From Phytopseudomonas punonensis (GTDB lineage Bacteria > Pseudomonadota > Gammaproteobacteria > Pseudomonadales > Pseudomonadaceae): a stretch of DNA of 64,000 bases. Below, piece by piece: positions 9,384 to 18,983 of the stretch. The DNA lies in the NCBI RefSeq assembly GCF_900142655.1, contig NZ_FRBQ01000001.1:932115-996114 (forward strand). Reading direction: 5' to 3'. The position numbers were made by a program, and so were the translations under genes. The notes beneath the pieces are model-generated. The model saw only the letters and a program-made list of their open reading frames with translations. It was not told the DNA's origin and did no database searches. Numbering within the stretch: the first letter of the stretch is position 1; each line of letters opens with the position of its first letter.

Positions 9384-10084
9384 GCATCCGCCTGATCACC
9401 TTCGATCTCGACGACACCTTGTGGGACAACCGCCCGGTAATTCTCGGTGCCGAAACCGCGATGCGCGACTGGATCAGCGTCCACGCACCACGCCTGGCAA
9501 GCCAGCCGGTGGATCATCTGAGCCAGGTTCGCGGCCGCCTGCTGGAGGCCGAGCCAGACCTGAAGTACCGCCTTAGCGAGCTGCGCCGACGCACTCTGCG
9601 CCATGCACTGGAAAGTGTTGGCCACGACCCTGAAGAAGCCGCACAACTGGCCGAAGGCGCCTTCCAGGCGATGCTCGAGGCACGCCACGCCATCACCTTT
9701 TTCAGCGACACGGTCAACACGCTGGAGCTGCTGGCGAACGGGTACAGCCTGGGCGTGATCACCAACGGCAACGCCGATGTGCGCCGCCTCGGGCTGGCGG
9801 ACTACTTCAATTTCATTCTCTGTGCCGAGGAATTGGGCGTCGGCAAACCTGACGCCAAGCCATTCCGGGAAGCACTCGCCCGCTCAGGCATGAGTGCCGA
9901 GCAGGCAGTACATATCGGCGACCACCCTGGCGACGATATCGCCGGCGCCCAGGCCGCCGGCTGGCGCGCGGTGTGGTTCAACCCAGAAGGCAAGCAATGG
10001 ACTGGCGATAAGCAAGCCGATGCGCAGATCCGCAGCCTGAGCGAGCTGCCGGCGGTGCTGCAGCTTTGGGAGTCGATGACTTGA
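9380..10084 (+). CDS. HAD-family hydrolase (HAD-IA)
   Basis: This 234-residue protein is a haloacid-dehalogenase-type phosphatase. Motif I is [10 protein letters not shown] (D nucleophile and D general acid near residues 9 and 11), motif II is VITNGN, motif III lysine lies in [10 protein letters not shown], and motif IV is [14 protein letters not shown] helical cap lies between motifs I and II. It most resembles the subfamily next to xerC in gammaproteobacteria, including YigB, a flavin mononucleotide phosphatase in E. coli. The substrate here is not proven. The start overlaps the xerC stop. Confidence 0.9.
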   Translation: MSIRLITFDLDDTLWDNRPVILGAETAMRDWISVHAPRLASQPVDHLSQVRGRLLEAEPDLKYRLSELRRRTLRHALESVGHDPEEAAQLAEGAFQAMLEARHAITFFSDTVNTLELLANGYSLGVITNGNADVRRLGLADYFNFILCAEELGVGKPDAKPFREALARSGMSAEQAVHIGDHPGDDIAGAQAAGWRAVWFNPEGKQWTGDKQADAQIRSLSELPAVLQLWESMT

Positions 10085-10189
10085 GATGAGTTGAGCGAAA
10101 CACAATCGGCTGATTCCGACACCGATGTTCGCCGGATCGTCGAGCCGGCGTAACGGCGCTGTAGCGGCAAACTTTCGATGGACAACTTC

Positions 10190-10257
10190 GTGGAAGCGGA
10201 TTCACCCGCGATCAATGTTGAAGGCACCGACAGTCTCGCGGCTAAAGCCGCTCCCAC
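10190..10257. repeat. Inverted pair of REP-like elements
   Basis: TCGCGGCTAAAGCCGCTCCC at 10236-10255 is the common Pseudomonas extragenic palindrome, with a GCGGC/GCCGC stem. A degenerate copy in the opposite orientation, GTGGAAGCGGATTCACCCGC, lies at 10190-10209. The pair sits in the 279-bp gap between the HAD gene and sutA. No coding signal is seen in the gap. Confidence 0.6.
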
Positions 10258-10311
10258 ATTGACAGCTCGATCGGCTGGTGTATTTCGCTAAACAAGACAG
10301 TCTCCATAAAA

Positions 10312-10343
10312 GCAAAAGCCCGCCTGGAAAGGCGGGCTTTTGC
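10312..10343. terminator. Bidirectional rho-independent terminator
   Basis: GCAAAAGCCCGCC and GGCGGGCTTTTGC form a perfect 13-bp stem with a 6-base loop, T-rich on both strands. It lies between the HAD gene (plus) and sutA (minus) and can serve both. Confidence 0.8.
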
Positions 10344-10363
10344 ATTCAAATCCAGCGGTCCCG

Positions 10364-10684
10364 TCAGATAGGGCGACTGCCGTACTTGCTGTCAGGCTTC
10401 TTGGGCGGATCGGAAACGACGTTGGGCTCCACTTCCTGAACCTTGCCACCGCGGGACAAGAATTCTTCCATGGCGCGTGCCAGAGCATCGCGCTCCTTCT
10501 GCTTGGCTTCTATGCTCGGCAGCTCTTCGACTTCAACAGCCTTCTTCGCCTTGCCCTTGGCAGGTGCAGGGCTATCGGATTCGCTGTCGTCATCGGCAAC
10601 ATCGCCATCAGCGGCCGCCAGCTCCTCGCCGTCGTCCTCGTCTGCGCCTTCCAGCTCGTCTTGTTCCAGTTCTTCGTCGCTCAT
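10364..10684 (-). CDS. sutA: RNA-polymerase-associated regulator SutA
   Basis: SutA is a small acidic protein first described in P. aeruginosa. It binds RNA polymerase and changes expression during slow growth or survival. The 106-residue product has the diagnostic layout: an acidic disordered N-terminus (MSDEELEQDELEGADEDDGE), a helix (ELPSIEAKQKERDALARAM), and a C-terminal tail (PPKKPDSKYGSRPI). ATG 10684 gives the family start; a second ATG four codons upstream exists. It is monocistronic, with its own terminator. Confidence 0.9.
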   Translation of the reverse strand: MSDEELEQDELEGADEDDGEELAAADGDVADDDSESDSPAPAKGKAKKAVEVEELPSIEAKQKERDALARAMEEFLSRGGKVQEVEPNVVSDPPKKPDSKYGSRPI

Positions 10685-10760
10685 GTTCAGCCTCATGACT
10701 TGCGAAAAGCAGGTTAGTTATAGCCCAGTCGTCCAACGTTGCCGAACGCCTGGAAAAAAT

Positions 10761-11184
10761 TCAATTTGCCGTACCTTGCAAGGTTGCCAGCACTCTGCGC
10801 GCACCGCCGTGCTCACGGTGTTCGCCGAGGTAAATCCCCTGCCAGGTTCCCAGTGCCAATCGCCCATTACTCACGGGTAGCTGTAACTGAACGCCCAACA
10901 GGCTCGACTTGAAGTGCGCCGGCAGATCATCCGCGCCTTCGTCACAGTGCTCGTAACCAGTCGCATCCTCGGGGACGAGACGGCGGAAAAAACGCTCGAA
11001 GTCGCGGCGCACCGCTGGGTCGGCATTCTCGTTGATCGTCAAGGACGCCGACGTATGCTGTAGCCACAGGTGTAACAGACCCACCCTGTAGCTCGCCAGT
11101 TCCGGTAATGCATCCAGCAATTCATCGGTCACCAGGAAAGCCTCGCGCCCGTGGACGCAGGGTGATCAGCCGTTGCTGCCACAT
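10761..11184 (-). pseudogene. YjbQ family protein (secondary thiamine-phosphate synthase type), frameshifted near its start
   Basis: The main frame encodes nearly all of a YjbQ protein, including [33 protein letters not shown] and [17 protein letters not shown]. The normal start, [16 protein letters not shown], is present from ATG 11184 but in another frame. Relatives read RGFHLVTDEL here, whereas this sequence has GGCTTTC then CTGGTGACC, two bases short of the histidine codon at about 11136. The upstream frame stops at TGA soon after. A GTG at 11132 could restart a 123-residue truncated protein lacking the first beta-strand. It could be a real mutation or an assembly error. Confidence 0.75.
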
Positions 11185-11229
11185 GCTCGTCGCCCTCGTT
11201 TTCAACGCGCGCATTCTAGCGCGCCGTAC

Positions 11230-11261
11230 AAAAAAGCAAAGGGCGCCTGAGCGCCCTTTGC
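11230..11261 (-). terminator. Rho-independent terminator of the ammonium transporter operon
   Basis: GCAAAGGGCGC and GCGCCCTTTGC form a perfect 11-bp stem with loop CTGA. On the minus strand it is followed by a run of six T, about 55 bases after the stop codon of the second amt gene. Confidence 0.8.
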
Positions 11262-11314
11262 CGGTGTAGGCCATCATTTTTACTGATGGTGGTCAGGCGC
11301 CAGGCGCCTCACCC

Positions 11315-12568
11315 TCACTTTTTGTTGGTGAACTCGGGATAGGCCTCCATCCCGCACTCGACCAGATCGACGCCTTCGTACTCTTCTTCCTCAGAAACCC
11401 GCAGGCCAACCGTTACCTTGATCAGGCTCCAGACGATCAGGCTAGCGATGAAGACCCAGGCGAAGATGCTGGCGATACCGAGGAGCTGCGCCCCCAGGCT
11501 AGCTTCCGCATTGGTCAGGCAAACCGCCAGAGTACCCCAGATGCCGGCGGCGCCGTGCACGGAAATGGCACCAACCGGATCATCGATCTTGATCTTGTCG
11601 AAGCCGAGGATGGCGAACACCACCAGCACGCCGCCAACACCACCGATCAGGGTGGCCTGCAGCGCAGTCGGGGTCAGAGGCTCGGCAGTGATCGATACCA
11701 AGCCGGCCAGCGCGCCGTTGATGGCCATGGTCAGGTCGGCCTTGCCGAACAGGATGCGTGCCACGATCAGCGCGGCGATCAGGCCACCGGCAGCGGCCAT
11801 GTTGGTATTGACGAACACTTGAGCGACCGCATTAGCGTCCTCGATGGTGCTCATCTTCAGCTGCGAGCCACCGTTGAAGCCGAACCAGCCCATCCACAGG
11901 ATGAACATGCCCAGAGTCGCCAGCGGCAAGTTGGCGCCTGGAATGGCGTTGATCTGACCGTTAGCGCCGTATTTTCCTTTACGCGCACCGAGCAGAATCA
12001 CACCGGCCAGAGCCGCTGCAGCGCCTGCCATATGCACGACACTGGAGCCGGCGAAGTCGAGGAAACCGGCTGCGTCAAGGAAACCGCCGCCCCATTTCCA
12101 GAAACCTTGTACCGGGTAAATGATCGCGGTCATGACCACCGCGAAGGTGATGAAAGACCACAGTTTCATGCGCTCGGCCACGGCACCCGAGACGATAGAC
12201 ATGCAGGTAGCAGCGAACACTACCTGGAAGAAAAAGTCCGAGCGGGCGGCGTAATACGGGGCGTCCTCACCACCGGCCAGTACCGACTCGACGGTGTGTT
12301 CGTCACCAATCAGAAAACCGAAAATCGGCAGAATGCCGCCTTCCGGGCTGGAATACATGATGTAGTAGCCGATCAACAGATACATGATGCAGGCGATAGC
12401 AAACAGGGCCACGTTTTTGGCGAGAATTTCGGTGGTGTTCTTGGTGCGTACCAAGCCCGCTTCGAGCATGGCGAAGCCAGCGGCCATCCACATGACGAGG
12501 GCGCCGCAAATCAGGAAGTAGAAGGTATCGAAACCATACTGCAGAGCAGTCAGTGCTGTGTTGTCCAT
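11315..12568 (-). CDS. Ammonium transporter (second Amt paralog)
   Basis: This 417-residue Amt/MEP/Rh family channel moves ammonium or ammonia across the inner membrane. It has about eleven hydrophobic segments and the twin pore histidines (SSVVHMAG and ISVHGAAG). It lacks the cleavable signal peptide seen in the AmtB encoded just upstream and differs clearly from it in sequence, with an insert EHTVESVLAGGEDAPYYAARS in an extracytoplasmic loop. The ATG at 12568 has GAGGTG at a good distance, so I prefer it over GTG 12577. It is the third gene after glnK and amtB. Confidence 0.9.
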   Translation of the reverse strand: MDNTALTALQYGFDTFYFLICGALVMWMAAGFAMLEAGLVRTKNTTEILAKNVALFAIACIMYLLIGYYIMYSSPEGGILPIFGFLIGDEHTVESVLAGGEDAPYYAARSDFFFQVVFAATCMSIVSGAVAERMKLWSFITFAVVMTAIIYPVQGFWKWGGGFLDAAGFLDFAGSSVVHMAGAAAALAGVILLGARKGKYGANGQINAIPGANLPLATLGMFILWMGWFGFNGGSQLKMSTIEDANAVAQVFVNTNMAAAGGLIAALIVARILFGKADLTMAINGALAGLVSITAEPLTPTALQATLIGGVGGVLVVFAILGFDKIKIDDPVGAISVHGAAGIWGTLAVCLTNAEASLGAQLLGIASIFAWVFIASLIVWSLIKVTVGLRVSEEEEYEGVDLVECGMEAYPEFTNKK

Positions 12569-12655
12569 GTTATTCACCTCTGGCCGTTGCGCTTGTTTGT
12601 GCGCTATGCGGTCGAGGCGCCCGGGTTGGCTCCGGACGCACTCCGTGTGCTGTAG

Positions 12656-12676
12656 GCCCGCTGCGCGGCAGCGGGC
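12656..12676 (-). terminator. Intercistronic hairpin between amtB and the second amt
   Basis: GCCCGCTGC and GCAGCGGGC form a 9-bp stem with a 3-base loop, just after the amtB stop codon on the minus strand. No U-tract follows, so it more likely stabilises or attenuates the message than ends it. Confidence 0.4.
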
Positions 12677-12685
12677 CCATGGTGC

Positions 12686-14002
12686 TTACAGGATGTAACC
12701 ACGCTCGTTGTGCTGAGCCAGGTCGAGGCCGACCGACTCTTCTTCTTCGGTGACGCGCAGCCCCATGACCACATCGATGACCTTGAGGATCACGAAGGTC
12801 ACGACCGCGGTGTAGATCACGGTGACCGCTACGCCCTTGAACTGGATCCACAGTTGCAGGCCAATGTTTTCGACCTCACCGAAGCCGCCCAGGGCTGGTG
12901 CTGCGAACACTCCGGTCAGCAGTGCGCCGACGATGCCGCCCACGCCGTGGACACCGAACACGTCCAGCGAGTCGTCGTAGCCCAGCTTGCGCTTGAGGCT
13001 GGTGGCGCAGAAGAAGCAGATCACGCCCGAAGCCAGACCGATGATCATCGCGCCCATCGGGCCGACGGTACCGGCTGCCGGGGTAATGGCGACCAGACCA
13101 GCAACCACACCCGAGGCGATGCCCAGTGCGCTTGGCTTACCGTGGGCGACCCACTCGGCGAACATCCAGGCCAGAGCAGCGGCAGCGGTGGCGATCTGGG
13201 TAACCAGCATGGCCATGCCGGCGGTTTGATCAGCGGCAGCAGCGGAGCCGGCGTTGAAGCCAAACCAGCCAACCCACAGCATTGCAGCGCCGATCAGGGT
13301 GTAGCCCAGGTTGTGCGGCGCCATGGCCACGCTTGGGAAACCCTTGCGCTTGCCCAGCACGATGCACGCCACCAGACCAGCGATACCGGCGTTGATGTGC
13401 ACCACGGTGCCGCCAGCGAAGTCCAGTACGCCCCAGTCCCACATCAGGGCACCGTCGCCACCCCAGACCATGTGCGCGATTGGCGCATAGACAAGGGTGA
13501 ACCAGACGGTCATGAACACCAGCATCGCCGAGAACTTCATGCGTTCGGCAAAGGCACCGACGATCAGTGCAGGAGTGATGATGGCGAAGGTCATCTGGAA
13601 GGTGATGAACACGCTTTCCGGGAAGGCAGAGGTCAGCGATTCCTTGGTCAGGTTACCGAGGAACATGTTGCCCAAACCGCCCACGAAGGAGCTGAAGTTA
13701 GTCACACCGGCTTCCATCCCGGTGGTGTCGAACGCCAGGCTGTAGCCGTAGGCGAACCACAGGAGGCTCATCAGCGCGGTGATGGCAAAGCACTGCATCA
13801 TTACCGACAGGACGTTCTTGGACCGCACCATGCCCGCATAGAACAGCGCCAGGCCTGGAATGGTCATGAACAGCACCAGTGCGGTGGCGGTCAGCATCCA
13901 GGCTGTATCACCGGAATTCAGCGTTTTCTCCTGCGCCATGACCAGGCCAGGGAAAAACAGGGACGAAAGGGCTCCAAGCCCTGCGATTTTTCGCAGAGTC
14001 AT
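12686..14002 (-). CDS. amtB: Ammonium transporter AmtB
   Basis: AmtB is the high-affinity ammonium channel that GlnK blocks when nitrogen is plentiful. The 438-residue product has an N-terminal signal-like segment (MTLRKIAGLGALSSLFFPGLVMAQ), a feature of proteobacterial AmtB. About eleven membrane segments follow, with the twin histidines in GGTVVHIN and VFGVHGVGG. The cytoplasmic C-terminal tail MGLRVTEEEESVGLDLAQH, where GlnK docks, is intact. The gene lies 44 bases after glnK, the usual coupled arrangement. Confidence 0.95.
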   Translation of the reverse strand: MTLRKIAGLGALSSLFFPGLVMAQEKTLNSGDTAWMLTATALVLFMTIPGLALFYAGMVRSKNVLSVMMQCFAITALMSLLWFAYGYSLAFDTTGMEAGVTNFSSFVGGLGNMFLGNLTKESLTSAFPESVFITFQMTFAIITPALIVGAFAERMKFSAMLVFMTVWFTLVYAPIAHMVWGGDGALMWDWGVLDFAGGTVVHINAGIAGLVACIVLGKRKGFPSVAMAPHNLGYTLIGAAMLWVGWFGFNAGSAAAADQTAGMAMLVTQIATAAAALAWMFAEWVAHGKPSALGIASGVVAGLVAITPAAGTVGPMGAMIIGLASGVICFFCATSLKRKLGYDDSLDVFGVHGVGGIVGALLTGVFAAPALGGFGEVENIGLQLWIQFKGVAVTVIYTAVVTFVILKVIDVVMGLRVTEEEESVGLDLAQHNERGYIL

Positions 14003-14046
14003 GATTTAACTCCTGGGACGATTTAGGGGGGGGTGGGGGCGGAGCT

Positions 14047-14787
<741 letters not shown>

Positions 14788-15060
14788 ATGCTGCCACCTA
14801 AAGCCTTACTCGACGCCCTCAGTAGTCAGGCAAGTCGCCTGCTGAGCGGCGACAATCCTCTGCCCCGCAGCGAAATCGAAAGCCAGCTCAAGGCACTGCT
14901 GCAAAGCAGCTTCAGCAAACTGGATCTGGTCAGCCGCGAAGAATTCGACAGCCAGATGATCGTGCTGGCCCGCACCCGGGCGCGTCTCGAAGCCCTTGAA
15001 GCCAAGGTCGCCGAGCTTGAATCCCGTACCGCAACGACGCAGCACACCCCGGTCGAGTAA
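14788..15060 (+). CDS. ubiK: Ubiquinone biosynthesis accessory factor UbiK (BMFP domain)
   Basis: UbiK (formerly YqiC) helps assemble the aerobic ubiquinone-making complex with UbiJ and may link it to the membrane. The 90-residue product has an N-terminal amphipathic region and a C-terminal coiled coil (FDSQMIVLARTRARLEALEAKVAELE), which match the BMFP family. It starts at ATG 14788 after AAGG. comM follows 35 bases downstream on the same strand. Confidence 0.88.
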   Translation: MLPPKALLDALSSQASRLLSGDNPLPRSEIESQLKALLQSSFSKLDLVSREEFDSQMIVLARTRARLEALEAKVAELESRTATTQHTPVE

Positions 15061-15094
15061 TCTGCTCGGCCGGCAGACGATCAAGGAGTGATCG

Positions 15095-16585
15095 ATGTCA
15101 TTGGCCATAGTCCACAGCCGTGCCCAGGTCGGTGTCGATGCCCCCAGCGTTACCGTTGAGGCGCATCTCGCCAACGGCCTGCCCTCTCTGGCGCTGGTCG
15201 GCCTCCCAGAAACCGCCGTTAAGGAATCCAAGGATCGCGTGCGCAGCGCCATCCTCAACTGCGCCCTCGACTTTCCACCAAGGCGGATCACCCTCAACCT
15301 CGCCCCGGCAGATCTGCCAAAGGACGGTGGTCGCTTCGACCTGGCCATCGCGCTGGGCATACTCGCCGCCAGCGGCCAGCTACCCGCCGAATCCCTGACC
15401 AACCTGGAATGCCTTGGCGAGCTCGCCCTCTCCGGCGTGATCCGCCCAGTACAGGGCGTGCTGCCTGCCGCACTGGCTGCCCGACAAGCCGGACGCACCC
15501 TGGTGGTGCCAAAGGAAAATGCCGAGGAAGCCAGCCTGGCCACCGGCCTCAGCGTGCTCGCGGTCGATCACCTGCTGGAGCTGGTTGCCCACCTGAATGG
15601 CCAGACGCCGCTGTCGCCTTACCAGCCGCAGGGCCTGCTGCGTCACACACAGCCGTACCCCGACCTCGCCGAAGTGCAGGGCCAGATCGCCGCCAAACGC
15701 GCGCTGCTGGTGGCTGCCGCCGGTGGCCATAATCTACTTTTAAGTGGGCCGCCTGGTACTGGCAAAACCTTGTTGGCGAGCCGTCTGCCGGGTTTGCTGC
15801 CACCACTGACCGAAGAGGAAGCGCTGCAGGTCGCGGCGATTCGCTCGGTCGCCAGCCACACGCCCCTGCAGAGCTGGCCACAAAGACCTTTTCGTCACCC
15901 ACACCACAGTGCATCCGGACCAGCACTGGTCGGCGGGGGTAGCCGCCCGCAGCCAGGCGAAATTACCCTTGCCCATCACGGAGTGCTGTTCCTCGATGAG
16001 TTACCCGAGTTTGATCGCCGCGTACTTGAGGTGCTTCGCGAGCCCCTAGAAAGTGGCCAAATTGTAATTGCCCGCGCTCGCGACAAGGTCAGTTTCCCGG
16101 CCAGGTTCCAACTCGTCGCGGCGATGAACCCTTGCCCCTGCGGTTTTCTGGGCGACCCCAGCGGCCGTTGTCGCTGTAGTGCAGAACAGATTCAGCGCTA
16201 TCGCGGCAAACTATCGGGGCCGCTGCTCGACCGTATCGATCTGCATATCACTGTAGCCCGCGAGAGCACGCAGCTCGATGCGCCAGCGGACATCGGCGAA
16301 GACACCGCCACTGCAGCCTCGCGGGTCGCCGCTGCGCGTGACATCCAGCTGGAGCGCCAGGGCATCGCCAACGCCTTTCTCGATCTGCCAGGATTGCGCG
16401 AGCACTGCCGGCTGAGCGATATCGATCGTCAGTGGCTGGAACATGCCTGCGAGCGCCTTACGCTGTCGCTGCGCTCGGCGCATCGAGTGCTAAAGGTAGC
16501 TCGGACCCTGGCTGATCTGGAGGCGCAAAGCGAAATCAGCCGCCAGCACCTGGCCGAAGCCCTGCAGTACCGCACCAGCCTGTGA
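15095..16585 (+). CDS. comM: ComM/YifB family Mg-chelatase-like AAA+ ATPase
   Basis: ComM is a hexameric helicase that promotes branch migration when taken-up DNA recombines. The 496-residue product has the N-terminal ChlI-like domain (residues 1-125), a Walker A GPPGTGKTLLASRLPG near residue 220, Walker B LFLDELPEF, and a cysteine motif NPCPCGFLGDPSGRCRC near 350. The C-terminal Mg-chelatase lid ends HLAEALQYR. It is intact, so this step of natural transformation could be functional, but no other competence gene lies nearby. Confidence 0.93.
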   Translation: MSLAIVHSRAQVGVDAPSVTVEAHLANGLPSLALVGLPETAVKESKDRVRSAILNCALDFPPRRITLNLAPADLPKDGGRFDLAIALGILAASGQLPAESLTNLECLGELALSGVIRPVQGVLPAALAARQAGRTLVVPKENAEEASLATGLSVLAVDHLLELVAHLNGQTPLSPYQPQGLLRHTQPYPDLAEVQGQIAAKRALLVAAAGGHNLLLSGPPGTGKTLLASRLPGLLPPLTEEEALQVAAIRSVASHTPLQSWPQRPFRHPHHSASGPALVGGGSRPQPGEITLAHHGVLFLDELPEFDRRVLEVLREPLESGQIVIARARDKVSFPARFQLVAAMNPCPCGFLGDPSGRCRCSAEQIQRYRGKLSGPLLDRIDLHITVARESTQLDAPADIGEDTATAASRVAAARDIQLERQGIANAFLDLPGLREHCRLSDIDRQWLEHACERLTLSLRSAHRVLKVARTLADLEAQSEISRQHLAEALQYRTSL

Positions 16586-16806
16586 GCCCGTACAAATAAG
16601 CTGAACGAAACGGCTAAATACCTATCGATAGCAGGCACGGCCAAGAATCCGACTATCGGTGATGTTACAATTGCGGGCCTTCCGCTTTTGGCGGCCATCC
16701 AAAAAAACGAGTCGCTTCTCCATCCTGCCATCTGCCTGATTCAGCCGACGCTTGGCTGGCGGATACGCAAGTCATGGACTGACTCCGACCAAGGAGAGCT
16801 AGCTCA

Positions 16807-18780
16807 ATGGAGGCACCTCTGTCTTCTCGCTCCACCCTCAACCCGCCGGTTTTCTTCGGCTCGACCTTCCTGATCGCCTGCCTGGTGATCTACAGCACGG
16901 TGTTCAAGGACAACGCCCAGACCGTGTTTGGTGCTACCCAGGCCTGGATCATCGAAAACGCTAGCTGGGTCTACATACTGGCAGTGGCAATCATTCTGAT
17001 CTTTGTGGTGTTCCTAGCCGTCAGCCGTTATGGCGACATCAAGCTCGGCCCCGATCACAGTGAACCCGATTACAACAACCGAACCTGGTTCTCCATGCTG
17101 TTCTGTGCCGGTATGGGAATCGGCCTGATGTTCTTCGGCGTCGCCGAGCCGGTGATGCATTTCATCGCGCCGCCAGTGGGAGAACCCAATACCGTGGCCG
17201 CCGCCAAGCAGGCGATGAACGTCACCTTCTTTCACTGGGGCCTGCACGCGTGGGCCATCTACGCCATCGTTGCTCTGATCCTGGCGTACTTCAGCTTTCG
17301 CCATAACCTGCCGCTGACCTTGCGCTCGGCGCTGTACCCCTTGATCGGTGATCGCATTTACGGCCCCATCGGGCACGCCGTGGATATCTTCGCGGTGATC
17401 GGCACAGTGCTCGGCGTGGCGACGTCCCTGGGCTACGGGGTCATGCAGATCAACACCGGCTTCAACCACTTGTATGGCCTGCCCACCACCACCGCGGTAC
17501 AGATCGGCCTGCTGATCTGCACCATGGGTCTGGCGACCCTTTCCGTGGTCAGCGGGCTGGACAAGGGCATTCGCATTCTGTCCGAGCTGAATATGCTGCT
17601 CGCCGTCTGCCTGATGCTATTCGTGCTAGTGCTCGGTCCGACAGTGTTCATTCTGCAGACCTTCGTGCAGAACACCGGCCAGTATATGTCGGAGATCGTT
17701 AGCAAGACCTTCAACCTCTACGCCTATGAGCCAACCGACTGGATTGGCGGCTGGACGCTGTTCTACTGGGGCTGGTGGCTGTCCTGGTCGCCATTCGTGG
17801 GTCTGTTCATCGCGCGCATCTCCCGTGGCCGTACCATTCGCCAATTCATCGGCGGCGTTCTGGTCGTACCGGCCGGTTTCACCCTGCTGTGGATGACCGT
17901 GTTCGGCGATACCGCGATTCATATGATCCTGGTCGATGGCGTCACCGACCTGGCCGCTGCGGTGGACAAGGACAGCTCGCTGGCATTGTTCGCCTTCCTC
18001 GAACACTTCCCGCTGTCGGCGATCCTGTCCCAGATCGCGGTGCTGATGGTGGTGGTGTTCTTTGTCACCTCGGCCGACTCCGGCGCCATGGTAGTGGATA
18101 TGCTCGCCTCCGGCGGCCAAGACAAGACGCCGGTATGGCAGCGCATTTTCTGGGCCGTACTGATGGGCGTAGTGGCCGCCTCGCTGCTACTGGCTGACGG
18201 GCTCAAGGCCCTGCAGACTGCCACCATCGCCAGCGCCCTGCCCTTCGTGATCGCCCTGATGGCATCGATGTGGGGCCTATTGCGCGCCCTGCAGATCGAC
18301 TCCGCCAAGCGCAACCTGCGCGATCAGGTATCGCTGAGCCCACGCGGCGCTTTGAGCACCGGCGGCTGGCAACGTCGCCTGCGCAGCATGGTGATGCTGC
18401 CGCGCCGCTCCCATGTAAACCGCTTTATCGCCGAGACGGTGCTGCCTGCCTGCCAGCAGGTGGCCGAGGAAATGCGCAAGCAGGGCCGCGAAGCGCAGGT
18501 CGAGAGCGGTGAAGACGGTCGTGTCACGCTGTCGGTCAGCCACGGTGCCGAAGCGGACTTCCAGTACCAAGTACGCCCTCGCGCCCTGATTCAGCCGAGT
18601 TTCGCCTTGCGCGACACCCGCGATGACTCCAGCGAAGAGCGCAAGTACTTCCGCGCCGAGGTTCATCTCAACGAAGGCGGCCAGGACTACGACGTGATGG
18701 GCTGGAACCGTGAAGAAGTGATTGGCGACATCCTCGATCAGTACGAGCGCCACATGCACTTCCTACACCTGACGCGTTAA
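16807..18780 (+). CDS. betT: BCCT family choline/betaine transporter
   Basis: This 657-residue protein is a sodium- or proton-coupled carrier for quaternary ammonium compounds such as choline. It has about twelve membrane segments (residues 15-510). The BCCT signature lies in GWTLFYWGWWLSWSPFVGLFIARISRGRTIR near residue 325. A soluble C-terminal domain of about 140 residues, typical of BetT-type osmoregulated members, follows. ATG 16807 has AAGGAGAG upstream. Which substrate it prefers cannot be read from sequence. Confidence 0.9.
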   Translation: MEAPLSSRSTLNPPVFFGSTFLIACLVIYSTVFKDNAQTVFGATQAWIIENASWVYILAVAIILIFVVFLAVSRYGDIKLGPDHSEPDYNNRTWFSMLFCAGMGIGLMFFGVAEPVMHFIAPPVGEPNTVAAAKQAMNVTFFHWGLHAWAIYAIVALILAYFSFRHNLPLTLRSALYPLIGDRIYGPIGHAVDIFAVIGTVLGVATSLGYGVMQINTGFNHLYGLPTTTAVQIGLLICTMGLATLSVVSGLDKGIRILSELNMLLAVCLMLFVLVLGPTVFILQTFVQNTGQYMSEIVSKTFNLYAYEPTDWIGGWTLFYWGWWLSWSPFVGLFIARISRGRTIRQFIGGVLVVPAGFTLLWMTVFGDTAIHMILVDGVTDLAAAVDKDSSLALFAFLEHFPLSAILSQIAVLMVVVFFVTSADSGAMVVDMLASGGQDKTPVWQRIFWAVLMGVVAASLLLADGLKALQTATIASALPFVIALMASMWGLLRALQIDSAKRNLRDQVSLSPRGALSTGGWQRRLRSMVMLPRRSHVNRFIAETVLPACQQVAEEMRKQGREAQVESGEDGRVTLSVSHGAEADFQYQVRPRALIQPSFALRDTRDDSSEERKYFRAEVHLNEGGQDYDVMGWNREEVIGDILDQYERHMHFLHLTR

Positions 18781-18790
18781 GCGTCGGCGC

Positions 18791-18833
18791 AAATAAAAAC
18801 GCCCGGGCCGTGATTGCCCGGGCGTTTTTATTT
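18791..18833. terminator. Strong bidirectional terminator after betT
   Basis: AAATAAAAACGCCCGGGC (18791-18808) and its exact complement (18816-18833) give an 18-bp stem with a 7-base loop. The stem is A/T-rich at its base on both strands. It directly follows the betT stop codon. Confidence 0.9.
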
Positions 18834-18928
18834 ATAAGGCCGAAGCACAGTGCGGGCCCGAGCTCCCGCTGCAGATGTATCCATCCACGCCAACCACCCG
18901 AGTCGCGCTTAGCTATCTAGCAGACAAA

Positions 18929-18966
18929 ACAATGCCCGCCCTGTTTTCGCAGTCGGCGGGCATTGT
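18929..18966 (-). terminator. Terminator of the spu operon
   Basis: ACAATGCCCGCC and GGCGGGCATTGT form a 12-bp stem with a 14-base loop. It lies just beyond the spuH stop on the minus strand and is followed by TTGTTTTG. Confidence 0.6.
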
Positions 18967-18983
18967 CGTTCAGCTCAGGTGTT

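Noticed and set aside
12710..14026. 438-codon open frame opposite amtB
   Set aside because: Rich in His, Gly, Asp and Glu, which is the mirror of a hydrophobic membrane gene; amtB on the other strand is certain.
15095..16585. Possible competence island around comM
   Set aside because: comM is a single housekeeping gene in most Pseudomonas and no other DNA-uptake genes are near.
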